A DNA stretch of 64,000 nucleotides from Sphingobacterium athyrii (GCF_003071065.1 NZ_QCXX01000009.1:248001-312000), one strand, 5' to 3'. Numbered from the stretch's first letter, positions 36,493-44,585 are shown. Translations and numbers: made by a program. The notes: generated by a model not told the origin, from the letters alone.

Positions 36493-37683
36493 ATGCTGAT
36501 GAAACAAATAAACCGGATAACGACAACAGTACTCTTGACAGGCCTGTGCTATATGATGGGACAGGCACAGGTGAAGAAAGGTCAATTTTCTGATCACGCC
36601 CAGAAGACCCTGGATGTGATCTATGATAAATACGGGAATACACAAAATAAATTATTGACTGAAAAGTACCCCTTTGACCATAATTTTAAAGCAGACTACC
36701 TGAATAATAACACGCAGGCAGAACAGCAAAAAAAATACGCCTATCTCTGGCCTTTCTCGGGTAGTTTTTCGGCGGTCAATGCGCTGATGGAACAGTCAAA
36801 AGATAAAGCAGCCTATCAGAAAATATTGGACCAGAAGGTACTCGTAGGGCTCAGTGAATATCGGGACGAAAAGCGTAAACCAGTGGGGTATGCCTCCTAT
36901 ATCAATTCAGCTCCTGCGTCGGATCGTTTTTACGATGATAACATCTGGTTGGGCATTGATTTTACAGATAGCTACATACAGACCAAAAAGACAGATTATC
37001 TTCAACATGCAAAGGAGATCTGGACCTTTGTAAAAAGTGGTGAAGATGACAGGCTTGGTGGCGGTATTTACTGGTGTGAACAGAAGAAAGAATCCAAAAA
37101 TAGCTGTTCGAATGCTCCTGCAGCGGTATTTGCCCTAAAACTGTTTGAAGCGACCAAACAGAAAGATTATTTACGTGAAGGCCAACGTCTGTATGAATGG
37201 ACAAAAGCAGCGTTGCAGGACCCAAATGATAAGCTTTATTGGGACAATATGCATCTTGATGGTAAAGTTGACAAAGCCAAGTATTCTTATAATTCTGGTC
37301 AGATGCTGCAGGCCGCGGCATTGCTCTATCAGTTGACCAAAGAAAAGAAATACCTGGACGATGCGCAGCAGCTTGCTGAAGCTTGCCTGGGCTATTTTTT
37401 TGAAACAAGAGCGGGAAAAGATTTTCCGGTCTTAAAAAACAGTAATCTATGGTTCCACGCTGTGATGATGCGCGGCTATATCAGCCTATTCGAGCAGGAC
37501 GGAAATCGAAAATATATCGATATTTTTGCTCAGAATCTTGATCTCGCATGGCTTCGGATGCGGGATCAGGATGGACTTTTTGATACCGATTGGACTCTGG
37601 AGAATCCTAAAAAATCAAAATGGCTGTTAGATCAATGTGCTTTCGTGGAGATGTACGGGCGTTTGGCGAAATTCGGGTATTAG
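36493..37683 (+). CDS. GH76 alpha-1,6-mannanase/glycosidase, second (PUL2)
   Basis: The 396-residue secreted protein has a signal peptide (ending GQAQ, about residue 26) without an acyl-Cys. The catalytic pair Asp148-Asp149 lies in RFYDDNIWLGIDFTD. Other GH76 blocks are GGGIYWCEQKKESKNSCSNAPAAVFALKLFE and KYSYNSGQMLQAAALLYQLT. As a soluble periplasmic protein it would work on imported mannooligosaccharides after the surface enzyme encoded upstream. Last gene of the PUL2 operon, followed by a good terminator. Confidence 0.92.
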   Translation: MLMKQINRITTTVLLTGLCYMMGQAQVKKGQFSDHAQKTLDVIYDKYGNTQNKLLTEKYPFDHNFKADYLNNNTQAEQQKKYAYLWPFSGSFSAVNALMEQSKDKAAYQKILDQKVLVGLSEYRDEKRKPVGYASYINSAPASDRFYDDNIWLGIDFTDSYIQTKKTDYLQHAKEIWTFVKSGEDDRLGGGIYWCEQKKESKNSCSNAPAAVFALKLFEATKQKDYLREGQRLYEWTKAALQDPNDKLYWDNMHLDGKVDKAKYSYNSGQMLQAAALLYQLTKEKKYLDDAQQLAEACLGYFFETRAGKDFPVLKNSNLWFHAVMMRGYISLFEQDGNRKYIDIFAQNLDLAWLRMRDQDGLFDTDWTLENPKKSKWLLDQCAFVEMYGRLAKFGY

Positions 37684-37717
37684 AGAATCCCTAACAAGCT
37701 TCTAAGGAATGAAATGA

Positions 37718-37747
37718 GAACTCGGTACAGGACCGAGTTCTTCGTTT
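37718..37747 (+). terminator. Terminator of PUL2 operon
   Basis: GAACTCGGT (37718-37726) and ACCGAGTTC (37732-37740) form a perfect nine-base stem with a five-base loop, followed by TTCGTTT. It lies 35 bases after the last GH76 gene. Confidence 0.82.
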
Positions 37748-37861
37748 ACCGTTTCCGTCTTTACGATTGTTGATCCATATTATTTTTTGGCTATCGCACG
37801 CTCAGGATTTTATTTCAGTCTTATAGATAGGGAGGCTGTAGCAAGGGAAAGTATTCGTACA

Positions 37862-38791
37862 TTATTTCTTACTAAAATTGAAACGTCGTGCAATGCTAAA
37901 TCCCCAGCGGAATTGACCTTTACCCCAAGAGCTATTTGTTTCGCTGATAAATTGCGATTCTTGAATCGCAGTAGCATTTGTAAAATTGAGGTGGAATATA
38001 TGTCCTCCGGTGTCCATCTCTAGACCAACACCCAATGCATTATAATAGCGCTGACCACTCACTTCCTCGCGATATTTTTTATTTGATGACTTACGGAAAG
38101 GAAATATATAGTCTGCAACAAGTGCTATCCGATTACTGATTTTGGCCCGACCACCAATCCCAAGTGCAAAGAGATCATTTTGGTCATTGTAGGCAGTATA
38201 ATTCCGATGAAGATAAGAAGGGACAACAGTCAGTGATAAATTCGAACTGAATTTTCGCGCAATGATCAGCTGTGTTACGTAGCTTAGCCGGTCACTGAAC
38301 CCGGTGAAACTTGCTGCCGACTGCTTATCCTCGGCTGCTCCCATGGCTGATACCGTCGTACTTCCAAAAAATGCAATGGACACCGGTATCCTGTTGTCGA
38401 CTGTCTGTTCGATAAACCGGTACTTGATATTTCCTTCATAGAGCTGTCTGACTTCCGTAGCTCCTTTTGCTCTGGCGATCGCTATGTTCAGGTTATCGAG
38501 TAGGCCATAGTCGAAGCCGATTCTTATATCGGTTGAATTGTCTAGCCCAAAAAAATTCTTTGCGCCACCGGCACTACCGGCGATATCACCAAAACGATGA
38601 TCGACCCTAAAGTCCATTTCATGACGATGAATAGTTTCGGTTGTCTTAAGATTGATCAGGTTGCCCGATTTAAAGGTTGCCGTAACTTTTTCATTTTTTG
38701 GACCTTCTACAGCAATTAATTTTTCAAGATCTTCCTGAGCAGATGTCGTTACCCAAACAAAACACAGGATTATAAATAGTATATTTCTCAT
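37862..38791 (-). CDS. DUF5777-type outer-membrane beta-barrel protein
   Basis: The 309-residue protein has a signal peptide (ending TTSAQ, about residue 19). The opening EKVTATFKSGNLINLKTTETIHRHEMDFRVDHRFGDIAG is the mark of the DUF5777 barrel family. The rest alternates amphipathic strands, and the protein ends in Phe-containing RRFNFSKK. Its role is not known; it is the last gene of a four-gene operon with YceI, a cytochrome c and a PF03640 lipoprotein. ATG 38789-38791 starts the signal peptide, 19 bases after the YceI stop. Confidence 0.85.
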   Translation of the reverse strand: MRNILFIILCFVWVTTSAQEDLEKLIAVEGPKNEKVTATFKSGNLINLKTTETIHRHEMDFRVDHRFGDIAGSAGGAKNFFGLDNSTDIRIGFDYGLLDNLNIAIARAKGATEVRQLYEGNIKYRFIEQTVDNRIPVSIAFFGSTTVSAMGAAEDKQSAASFTGFSDRLSYVTQLIIARKFSSNLSLTVVPSYLHRNYTAYNDQNDLFALGIGGRAKISNRIALVADYIFPFRKSSNKKYREEVSGQRYYNALGVGLEMDTGGHIFHLNFTNATAIQESQFISETNSSWGKGQFRWGFSIARRFNFSKK

Positions 38792-38810
38792 TTGCAACAA
38801 ATTCGTGTCG

Positions 38811-39365
38811 TTATTGTTTGTATAGCGCATCTACACTGATTTTCACTACTTCTGCAATTTTTTTTCCGACGATGGAGGGAATCGTGATTCTGTGATCTGC
38901 CAGCCTGATCTGAAAGCTTGTATTGGCCTTTATTATTCCGCTCTTTACATTGAATATCACCGCGGTTGTGTAAATTTTAGTCACCCCGTGAACCTGCAAA
39001 TTGCCCTTTACGTTAAGGGTGTAATTACCATCATGGACTAATTTTTCGACCCCCTCGATTTTTCCTTTAAATTCTGCTGAGGGATATTTATCGCTTTCCA
39101 TGTAATTTTCGTTAAAATGCTCCTGCATAAGCTTTTTGTCGAATTGGAAAGAGGTATTTTTTACCCGAAAGATAATATCTCCGGTTTTGATGTTCATGGC
39201 AGATGCCGCTAGCGTGCTCTTCGCTTCGATGTCTTCCAAAGGAGCATTGCTATAAAAAGTGATACTTGTTTCTTTTGAAACTAGGGACGATGTTTTTTGT
39301 GCGAATGCCGCGATACCACCAAATATCATAAAGAAGAATATGCTATAAATGTTGATCTTATTCAT
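38811..39365 (-). CDS. YceI-family periplasmic protein
   Basis: A 184-residue protein with a signal peptide (ending AAFAQ, about residue 22) and a YceI lipocalin-like barrel: SKETSITFYSNAPLEDIEAKS, FQFDKKLMQEHFNENYMESDKYPSAEFKGKI, LNVKGNLQVHGVTK. YceI proteins bind long isoprenoids such as polyprenyl phosphate or quinone tails. It starts 10 bases after the cytochrome c gene, so the two are surely co-transcribed. A link between quinone-like lipid binding and the haem protein is plausible but unproven. Confidence 0.9.
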   Translation of the reverse strand: MNKINIYSIFFFMIFGGIAAFAQKTSSLVSKETSITFYSNAPLEDIEAKSTLAASAMNIKTGDIIFRVKNTSFQFDKKLMQEHFNENYMESDKYPSAEFKGKIEGVEKLVHDGNYTLNVKGNLQVHGVTKIYTTAVIFNVKSGIIKANTSFQIRLADHRITIPSIVGKKIAEVVKISVDALYKQ

Positions 39366-39375
39366 AAGTAGAATA

Positions 39376-39777
39376 TTAATTCTCAGGTGTATTTCGTTTA
39401 ATCCAGGCGTCCAGTAGCTCGATCTCCTTGACTGTAAGTGAACCGCCTATAGGCATGGATTTGGTGACCAATACAGCATTGTTGATTCTTGTACTATTGT
39501 CTTTGACCGATGAATATCCGCTAAATGTCCACTTTGCGCTGGCGCCGCGCCCTGGTGCATGACAGGAGCTGCATTTTGTTTCAAAGAGCGCTTTTGCAAA
39601 ATTGATGTACGACACATTTGCAGCCGTCACGGTTTCCTCTTCATCATCGGGACTGAGTTCTTGCGCCTGCTTCTTGGTACACGCTGTCAATGCAATGGCA
39701 ACTACAGTCATTGACAACACAACGATAGGACGACTCGTCCGACCGTAGGTAGTTGGAGTTTTTAGTTTTTTTAACAT
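39376..39777 (-). CDS. Monohaem cytochrome c lipoprotein
   Basis: A 133-residue lipoprotein (ALTAC, Cys33) with one haem c motif, CSSCH (Cys69, Cys72, His73), and a likely distal ligand Met108 in TKSMPIGGSLT. The short domain ends in the helix KEIELLDAWIKRNTPEN, as in small class I cytochromes of Bacteroidota. It would carry electrons at the periplasmic or outer face. It is the second gene of the operon, 24 bases after the PF03640 lipoprotein and 10 bases before yceI. Confidence 0.88.
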   Translation of the reverse strand: MLKKLKTPTTYGRTSRPIVVLSMTVVAIALTACTKKQAQELSPDDEEETVTAANVSYINFAKALFETKCSSCHAPGRGASAKWTFSGYSSVKDNSTRINNAVLVTKSMPIGGSLTVKEIELLDAWIKRNTPEN

Positions 39778-39801
39778 AGGTTCAATTCGATTAGGAGTGG
39801 A

Positions 39802-40656
39802 TTAGCTTGTTGGAGCGATTGCCGTATTATCGTTCAGGATAGGCCATATACCAACACGTGGAAAACTGATTCCTTTATTATCTCCCCGCTGCTGATCCTG
39901 TCCAAAATAGTATAATGGCCAACCTTTGTAAGTCAATTGTTTCTTCCCAAAAACGGTTATGACGGCGATATCTGCCGTTCGTACTAACGAAGGCAGTGAA
40001 CCGGTTTCTTTTTGATAGATTGGCCAAATGGCGTCATTGCTGAAATCTGCCTCCGTATAATTGTTCTTGTTGAACTTGTCCGGTTTAAAAGCATATAGCG
40101 TTCTTCCTTTGTCGTCAGTCAGATAGATTGTTTTACCCGTTCCCTCGCTGTAATCACTCAAATAATTTTTACCGTCATGGCCGACGAGCTGTGCATTGGC
40201 TATCATAAGTAAATAGTCAGGTTTTGCGACATACCAGATTTTATTTACGGCATCACCTTTTGCCTGACCAGATTGACCGTCGCCAGCATAGTAATATAAG
40301 GGCCAGCCTTTGTAGGTACTCTGTTTGGAACCATCTTCGCGGGTGATTTCACCAAGTAGACTTTTATCGATTTTGACATCTGTGCTTGTTTCACTGCTAT
40401 AATAAATAGGCCAGGTTGCCAGGCAGTTGCCATTGCAGGTAGATGTCCCTTTAGTGTCGTTTGAGAAGAAATAAAGTGTTTTACCATTTGCATCCGTTAG
40501 GACATTGCCAAATTGCGTATTGGAAGATATCTGTATACCTTTGTTTTTGATTTCTGGATCTGGGCTACCTTCGTCATTTTTTGAGCATGCCGAAAACAAG
40601 CTCACTGTGACCATGGCTATAAAGCCTGTTACCACCTGCTTTTTGTTTGATTTCAT
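39802..40656 (-). CDS. PF03640 secreted-repeat lipoprotein (COG4315-like)
   Basis: The 284-residue lipoprotein (LFSAC, Cys24) contains two long units of the secreted repeat of unknown function. The first has GKTLYFFSNDTKGTSTCNGNCLATWPIYY, with a CxxxC pair (Cys74, Cys78), and STYKGWPLYYYAGD; the second has GRTLYAFKPD, WPIYQ and LTYKGWPLYYFGQDQQRGD. Function of the repeat is not established; it is often found beside redox proteins. First gene of the four-gene operon, diverging from an ECF sigma gene across a 163-base region with a strong dyad. Confidence 0.87.
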   Translation of the reverse strand: MKSNKKQVVTGFIAMVTVSLFSACSKNDEGSPDPEIKNKGIQISSNTQFGNVLTDANGKTLYFFSNDTKGTSTCNGNCLATWPIYYSSETSTDVKIDKSLLGEITREDGSKQSTYKGWPLYYYAGDGQSGQAKGDAVNKIWYVAKPDYLLMIANAQLVGHDGKNYLSDYSEGTGKTIYLTDDKGRTLYAFKPDKFNKNNYTEADFSNDAIWPIYQKETGSLPSLVRTADIAVITVFGKKQLTYKGWPLYYFGQDQQRGDNKGISFPRVGIWPILNDNTAIAPTS

Positions 40657-40708
40657 AATTGTATGTTTTAAAATGTTGTCTTGATATTACGAGGACTGAA
40701 AGGAAAAA

Positions 40709-40753
40709 GTTGCCTGTAAATGGCGCGAAAAAAATATATTTTTTACAGGCAAC
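40709..40753. promoter_or_regulatory. 12-bp inverted repeat in divergent promoter region
   Basis: GTTGCCTGTAAA (40709-40720) and TTTACAGGCAAC (40742-40753) are perfect inverted repeats 21 bases apart, with a 16-base AT palindrome of six A, TATA-like centre and six T inside the spacer. The position, between the redox operon and the divergent sigma gene, suits a shared operator. A strong cruciform or mRNA hairpin is the other reading. Confidence 0.55.
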
Positions 40754-40819
40754 CTTTTGTATAATGCGTTCGTATTAGTCTTAATACTATATTTATCAAA
40801 AGAAAGAAAGTAATATCGA

Positions 40820-41398
40820 GTGGCGATAACAGAAGTTGACGAAAAATCTATCCATATTATTAAAGGATGTATCGATGGGGACCGTAGGGCTCAAAAAGAT
40901 CTATATACCGCCTATTATGCGATGGCCCTTGGGATATGTCTACGTTACTCGAATAATAGAGAGGATGCCATAGGTATATTAAATGAAGGTTTTTTCAAAG
41001 TATTTAAAAATATCGGTAAATACGATTATCAGAAACCTTTTTCCGTGTGGATAAAAAAGATCATGACGAATACAGCAATTGATTTTTATCGGGCCAAGAT
41101 AAGACAGGGGATACACGTAGATGTTGCAATGTATGAACAGACGATCGTCTATGACGACACGGTCAGCCAGAAATTAAACTATGAAGATCTACTGGCCATG
41201 GTACATCAGCTTCCACCAGCATATAGGGCAGTTTTCAATCTCTATGCCATCGATGGTTATGGTCATGAAGAGATCAGTGACATGCTGGGTATTGCCATTG
41301 GAACATCAAAATCCAATCTGCATAAAGCCCGTGGCCGGCTTGCTGAAATGGTCAAAATTCAACGTGCAATGTGTGGTAAAACTGAGGAGAAAACATGA
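40820..41398 (+). CDS. ECF sigma factor
   Basis: The 192-residue sigma-70-type ECF protein starts at GTG. Region 2 spans about residues 20-95 (LYTAYYAMALGICLRYSNNREDAIGILNEGFFKVFKN, FSVWIKKIMTNTAIDFYR) and region 4 about 120-180 (HQLPPAYRAVFNLYAIDGYGHEEISDMLGIAIGTSKSNLHKARGRL). Its last codons overlap the next gene (ATGA). It diverges from the PF03640/cytochrome/YceI/DUF5777 operon and is the natural candidate to control it. Confidence 0.9.
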   Translation: MAITEVDEKSIHIIKGCIDGDRRAQKDLYTAYYAMALGICLRYSNNREDAIGILNEGFFKVFKNIGKYDYQKPFSVWIKKIMTNTAIDFYRAKIRQGIHVDVAMYEQTIVYDDTVSQKLNYEDLLAMVHQLPPAYRAVFNLYAIDGYGHEEISDMLGIAIGTSKSNLHKARGRLAEMVKIQRAMCGKTEEKT

Positions 41399-42609
41399 TG
41401 GAAAAGGATAAGAATAAGATTGATGAGATTTTTAAGGAGGGTCTCAGTGATGCGAAATTCGAATTTAATGAATCACATTGGCAGGACATTGAATTTCGGT
41501 TAAACAGGGCGAGTCGATCGAAGAAGAAAAAGATAGTCCTTTTAGCAACACTGGTGACAGCTATGGCCGCGGTTTTGGTGTTATTTTTTATCTGGAATTC
41601 AGAAGAGGTACTTTGGGACAAACCATCTGATAAAATAAGTGAGTCGGCTAATGCGCATAACCGGGAGACCGCGGATAAAGAACCACTTCGCCCTTTTGAG
41701 TCTCCTTTTATTCGCCCTCAGCAGGAGCAGCAATGGATTTCGTTAAAGCCAAAAGAATTAAGGACATCTAAGCTAGAAAGAATAGCTGAAGGAACATCGG
41801 AGCAGCCTGTCCAAGTTGTTGAAATTGCCGATGCAAGGCAGACCATGGCACGGGGAACTAGTTTAAGTGCGGCTTTTTCAATTCCAACAATGGAATACAA
41901 GGTTAAAACACTACCGAGCTTCAAGTTGAAAGCAGATCCTGTTGAAGCTATCGGCGATCGTTTGGCGGCGATTTATCAACCCCAAGGTGGCGAGGAAATA
42001 GTTTCCTCTCAAAAAGATCGATCTGTTGTCAGCTTTTTGGCCGGACCCGATTTAACAAGTGTCAGGGGTGCTGGTAAATCTTCTCTCAGTGAAAATATTG
42101 GTTTGGCTTATTCCTACTCGGTGACCAGAGGGCTGAGTGTTTCTGTCGGAGCTACCTATGCGAAAAAAAACTATAAATCCGCGTATAAATTTTATGTACC
42201 ATCAAACCCGCCTGAGCTGACACAATTACCAAGCAATGTCAGTGCGGTCTGTGATGTTATTGATGTGCCTCTGACGGCGAGTTATACTGTGTTGAAAAGT
42301 AAAAAAGTAAAATTCAATGTCAGCGCTGGACTGTCAAGTTATTTTATGCTCAAAGAAAAATACACATTTGATTACGAGGGCGGAGGTGGTTATGGAGGAA
42401 ATAATAAAACTGCGGTCTATGAAGTCAGCGGTGAAAATCAGCATATTTTTGGTGTGGCTGATTTTTCGATATCTATTGAAAAGAAAATCAACGACAAGAT
42501 CAATGTCGGTGTAAAGCCATTTGTTAAGCTGCCTCTAACGGGGATTGGCTATGGCAATGTAGATTTGGAGTCAAAAGGGGTAGCCTTTACGTTGGGAGTG
42601 AGTCTGTAA
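41395..42609 (+). CDS. Anti-sigma-like protein fused to outer-membrane barrel
   Basis: The 404-residue protein overlaps the sigma gene by four bases. Residues 1-46 are cytoplasmic in character (EIFKEGLSDAKFEFNESHWQDIEFRLNR), and a membrane helix follows at about 47-68 (IVLLATLVTAMAAVLVLFFIW). A Pro/Gln/Glu-rich linker covers about 70-200, and a C-terminal part of amphipathic strands (VSFLAGPDLTSVRG ... IGLAYSYSVTRGLSVSVGATY ... KGVAFTLGVSL) looks like an eight-strand OMP_b-brl barrel. The N-terminus with HW-containing helix is typical of such paired proteins in this phylum. It may hold the sigma factor at the membrane and link to the outer membrane; that role is inferred. Confidence 0.78.
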   Translation: MMEKDKNKIDEIFKEGLSDAKFEFNESHWQDIEFRLNRASRSKKKKIVLLATLVTAMAAVLVLFFIWNSEEVLWDKPSDKISESANAHNRETADKEPLRPFESPFIRPQQEQQWISLKPKELRTSKLERIAEGTSEQPVQVVEIADARQTMARGTSLSAAFSIPTMEYKVKTLPSFKLKADPVEAIGDRLAAIYQPQGGEEIVSSQKDRSVVSFLAGPDLTSVRGAGKSSLSENIGLAYSYSVTRGLSVSVGATYAKKNYKSAYKFYVPSNPPELTQLPSNVSAVCDVIDVPLTASYTVLKSKKVKFNVSAGLSSYFMLKEKYTFDYEGGGGYGGNNKTAVYEVSGENQHIFGVADFSISIEKKINDKINVGVKPFVKLPLTGIGYGNVDLESKGVAFTLGVSL

Positions 42610-42990
42610 TCTTAGCATTCGTCACCCAACTGCTGGCATTCAGCATTTTTTTGATCTGACTCTGACGATATCTTACTTCATTGCCAATTTCATTTTGCCA
42701 TTGCTTCTTGAGGGAAAGAGCATTTTAAATCGAATGTGGATTTCTAATTAGAACAAAGCCGATGTTGGGGGCGTTGACCTGAACCAAGTGATCAGTCTAA
42801 GTATGAATGAATTTTGCTAAATACAGTCTTATTTAGTGAAAAGAAAACTGTATTTATACGCCCTTAGGGTATTTATACCTCTTCTCCGATTATAGATACC
42901 TGTGTTGATATCCTTACTGTCTGATGGCATAATGTTTGAAATTTACTCATCGTTTATAAAAAATGAATATACACATTAACACATCAACGT
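42610..42990. other. Intergenic stretch, nothing definite
   Basis: About 380 bases. A minus-strand open stretch near 42610-42735 reads as a helical peptide (LKKQWQNEIGNEVRYRQSQ) but has no start and runs antisense into the barrel gene, so I do not call it. No terminator with a clear T-run was found after the barrel gene. Confidence 0.4.
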
Positions 42991-43386
42991 ATGAAAAAAT
43001 TAATTCAAACATTAGGACTGGGTATGTTTATCTTAACAGTTTTCATTGGCTTTACTTCATGTAGCAAAGATGACGATCCTGCGGACAATGATCTTTTTAT
43101 TGGAAAATACGAAGGTACTATCTCGTTCGATGATCTAAATGACAATGGTAACGATGTATCTGCTGCGGAGGGAACAGTTACGGTGACTAAAGTAGGTAAC
43201 TCCTATAATTTCGCATTTGGAAATAGTATTCCTAATCTTAACGGAGTTGATTTCGAGAAAAAAGATAATGTCTTGATCAATATCGGTTCGGCAGGTACAG
43301 GACTTATCCGAATAGATGCTGGTAAATTAACCATTGGTTATACCAAAGATGGTAAGGCATGGTCAGCCGATTGTCAGCGCAAATAA
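42991..43386 (+). CDS. Small lipoprotein, unknown
   Basis: A 131-residue lipoprotein (GFTSC, acyl-Cys about residue 24) with an acidic linker (SKDDDPADND) and a small beta-rich domain containing GKYEGTISFDDLN, GTVTVTKVGNSYNFAF and ending WSADCQRK. It has the look of calycin-like or META-like small Bacteroidota lipoproteins, without a recognised motif. It stands alone with its own terminator. Confidence 0.7.
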   Translation: MKKLIQTLGLGMFILTVFIGFTSCSKDDDPADNDLFIGKYEGTISFDDLNDNGNDVSAAEGTVTVTKVGNSYNFAFGNSIPNLNGVDFEKKDNVLINIGSAGTGLIRIDAGKLTIGYTKDGKAWSADCQRK

Positions 43387-43411
43387 TATCGGAATATAAA
43401 ATATTTTTACC

Positions 43412-43446
43412 GGGTTGCCCAATCTTTTTTTGACAACCCTTTTTTA
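43412..43446 (+). terminator. Intrinsic terminator after small lipoprotein
   Basis: GGGTTG (43412-43417) pairs with CAACCC (43434-43439), and a run of six T follows. It lies 25 bases after the lipoprotein stop. Confidence 0.75.
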
Positions 43447-43626
43447 TGAAATACTTTTTTACATCCTTTCATTCCTTTCTTTGAGTGCATTAAAAGCCCA
43501 ATGGCCAAAAGATCTCCTATCATGATTGTTATCCGATGTTTGTCACACTTTCTTGTGTTTCTTGTAAGGAACTAAAAATTATATTATTTTTAAGGAGTAT
43601 CATTGATAAATCCTAACAACAACCAT

Positions 43627-44217
43627 ATGGAAATGGAATCACTTTCCGGATATGTTAAAGAAGAACGGTTTATAGATCTGTACAAGGCAAATATCTTTGC
43701 CCTTTTCTTATTTATTCCAATTATTCTGTTGTATACCTTACCATTTTATTTTATTTGGGAACGCAATGAAAATCCGTTTGTTTTTATCAAAAATATGTTA
43801 GAAATAACGTCGTTATCTTCTGCGTTGATAGGTGTCCTCATAGTGGTCATTGGGGTAGTGGTGCATGAACTAATTCATGGGATAACTTGGTCATGTTATA
43901 CCAAAAATGGGTTCAGATCGATCAAATTCGGTGTTTTATTGAAGATGTTAACACCTTATTGCCATTGCAAGGAGCCACTTCGTATCCGACAGTATATCAT
44001 AGGTGCATTGATGCCATCGATTATCCTAGGGATCATTCCTATTATCTATGCATGGTACAGTGGAAATATTCATATACTGCTGTTTGCTATTTTTTTTACC
44101 GTTTCTGCTGCCGGTGATTTTATGATTGTTCACTTGATATGGCGAGAAGATATGCGAAGCCTAGTTCTTGACCACTCTTCTGAGGCGGGATGTTTCATCT
44201 ATAAAAAAGAAGATTAA
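43627..44217 (+). CDS. DUF3267 membrane protein, putative zincin
   Basis: The 196-residue protein (numbered from ATG 43627) has about four membrane helices. The second or third carries the zinc-protease-like motif HELIHG (His80, Glu81, His84), which defines the DUF3267 putative zincin family. Later segments are IRQYIIGALMPSIILGIIPII and FTVSAAGDFMIVHLIW, whose Asp may be the third ligand as in site-2-type proteases. A TTG at 43603 with a GGAG five bases upstream could add eight residues. Substrate unknown. Confidence 0.82.
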   Translation: MEMESLSGYVKEERFIDLYKANIFALFLFIPIILLYTLPFYFIWERNENPFVFIKNMLEITSLSSALIGVLIVVIGVVVHELIHGITWSCYTKNGFRSIKFGVLLKMLTPYCHCKEPLRIRQYIIGALMPSIILGIIPIIYAWYSGNIHILLFAIFFTVSAAGDFMIVHLIWREDMRSLVLDHSSEAGCFIYKKED

Positions 44218-44497
44218 TCGATAGATTGAGCTTATTACTGTTCATTGCATATAGCCGATTGACAAAAGTTAAAAGCTGGTCGAGTTACGTAAGCCAACGA
44301 TGCAGGCAACTTTAAAATCTCAGCTAGCAAAGAAAAAGCATGCGCACCCACCTCCTGTGATGGTTGTGTAATTTTTTGATCAACTGAACATTTTCAATTG
44401 GTTTCGGAGAGGGTACTGTAGAAAATTCTGTCGTTTATCAAAATCCGGGATAATCATTTGTCAGTGGAAGTGCCCTACTGATCATTACGTCCGAAAT

Positions 44498-44531
44498 CGT
44501 ATTTATGTAATCTCATTATTACATAAATACG
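44498..44531. promoter_or_regulatory. 14-bp perfect inverted repeat
   Basis: CGTATTTATGTAAT (44498-44511) and ATTACATAAATACG (44518-44531) are perfect inverted repeats around CTCATT. No T-run follows and no gene ends nearby on either strand within 280 bases, so an operator for a dimeric regulator is the better reading than a terminator. It lies 105 bases upstream of the GH16-GH43 start. Confidence 0.55.
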
Positions 44532-44533
44532 AA

Positions 44534-44561
44534 TATATCCCCGTTTTTGACCTATATCCCC
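44534..44561 (+). promoter_or_regulatory. TATATCCCC direct repeats, 19-bp period
   Basis: TATATCCCC occurs at 44534-44542 and 44553-44561. A third, inverted part copy GGGATATA lies at 44580-44587. The repeats end just upstream of where a -33 element would be for the -7 box at 44586, as expected for an AraC-type activator. The same core and spacing occur upstream of the GH78 gene. Confidence 0.5.
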
Positions 44562-44585
44562 CTCAATTTTCATCGAAAAGGGATA

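Noticed and set aside
36962..37408. 148-residue minus-strand ORF opposite the second GH76 gene
   Set aside because: Antisense to a catalytic domain with intact motifs; a codon-bias shadow.
42610..42735. Minus-strand open stretch reading as a helical peptide
   Set aside because: It has no start codon, is bounded by a stop and runs antisense into the barrel gene; too short to support.
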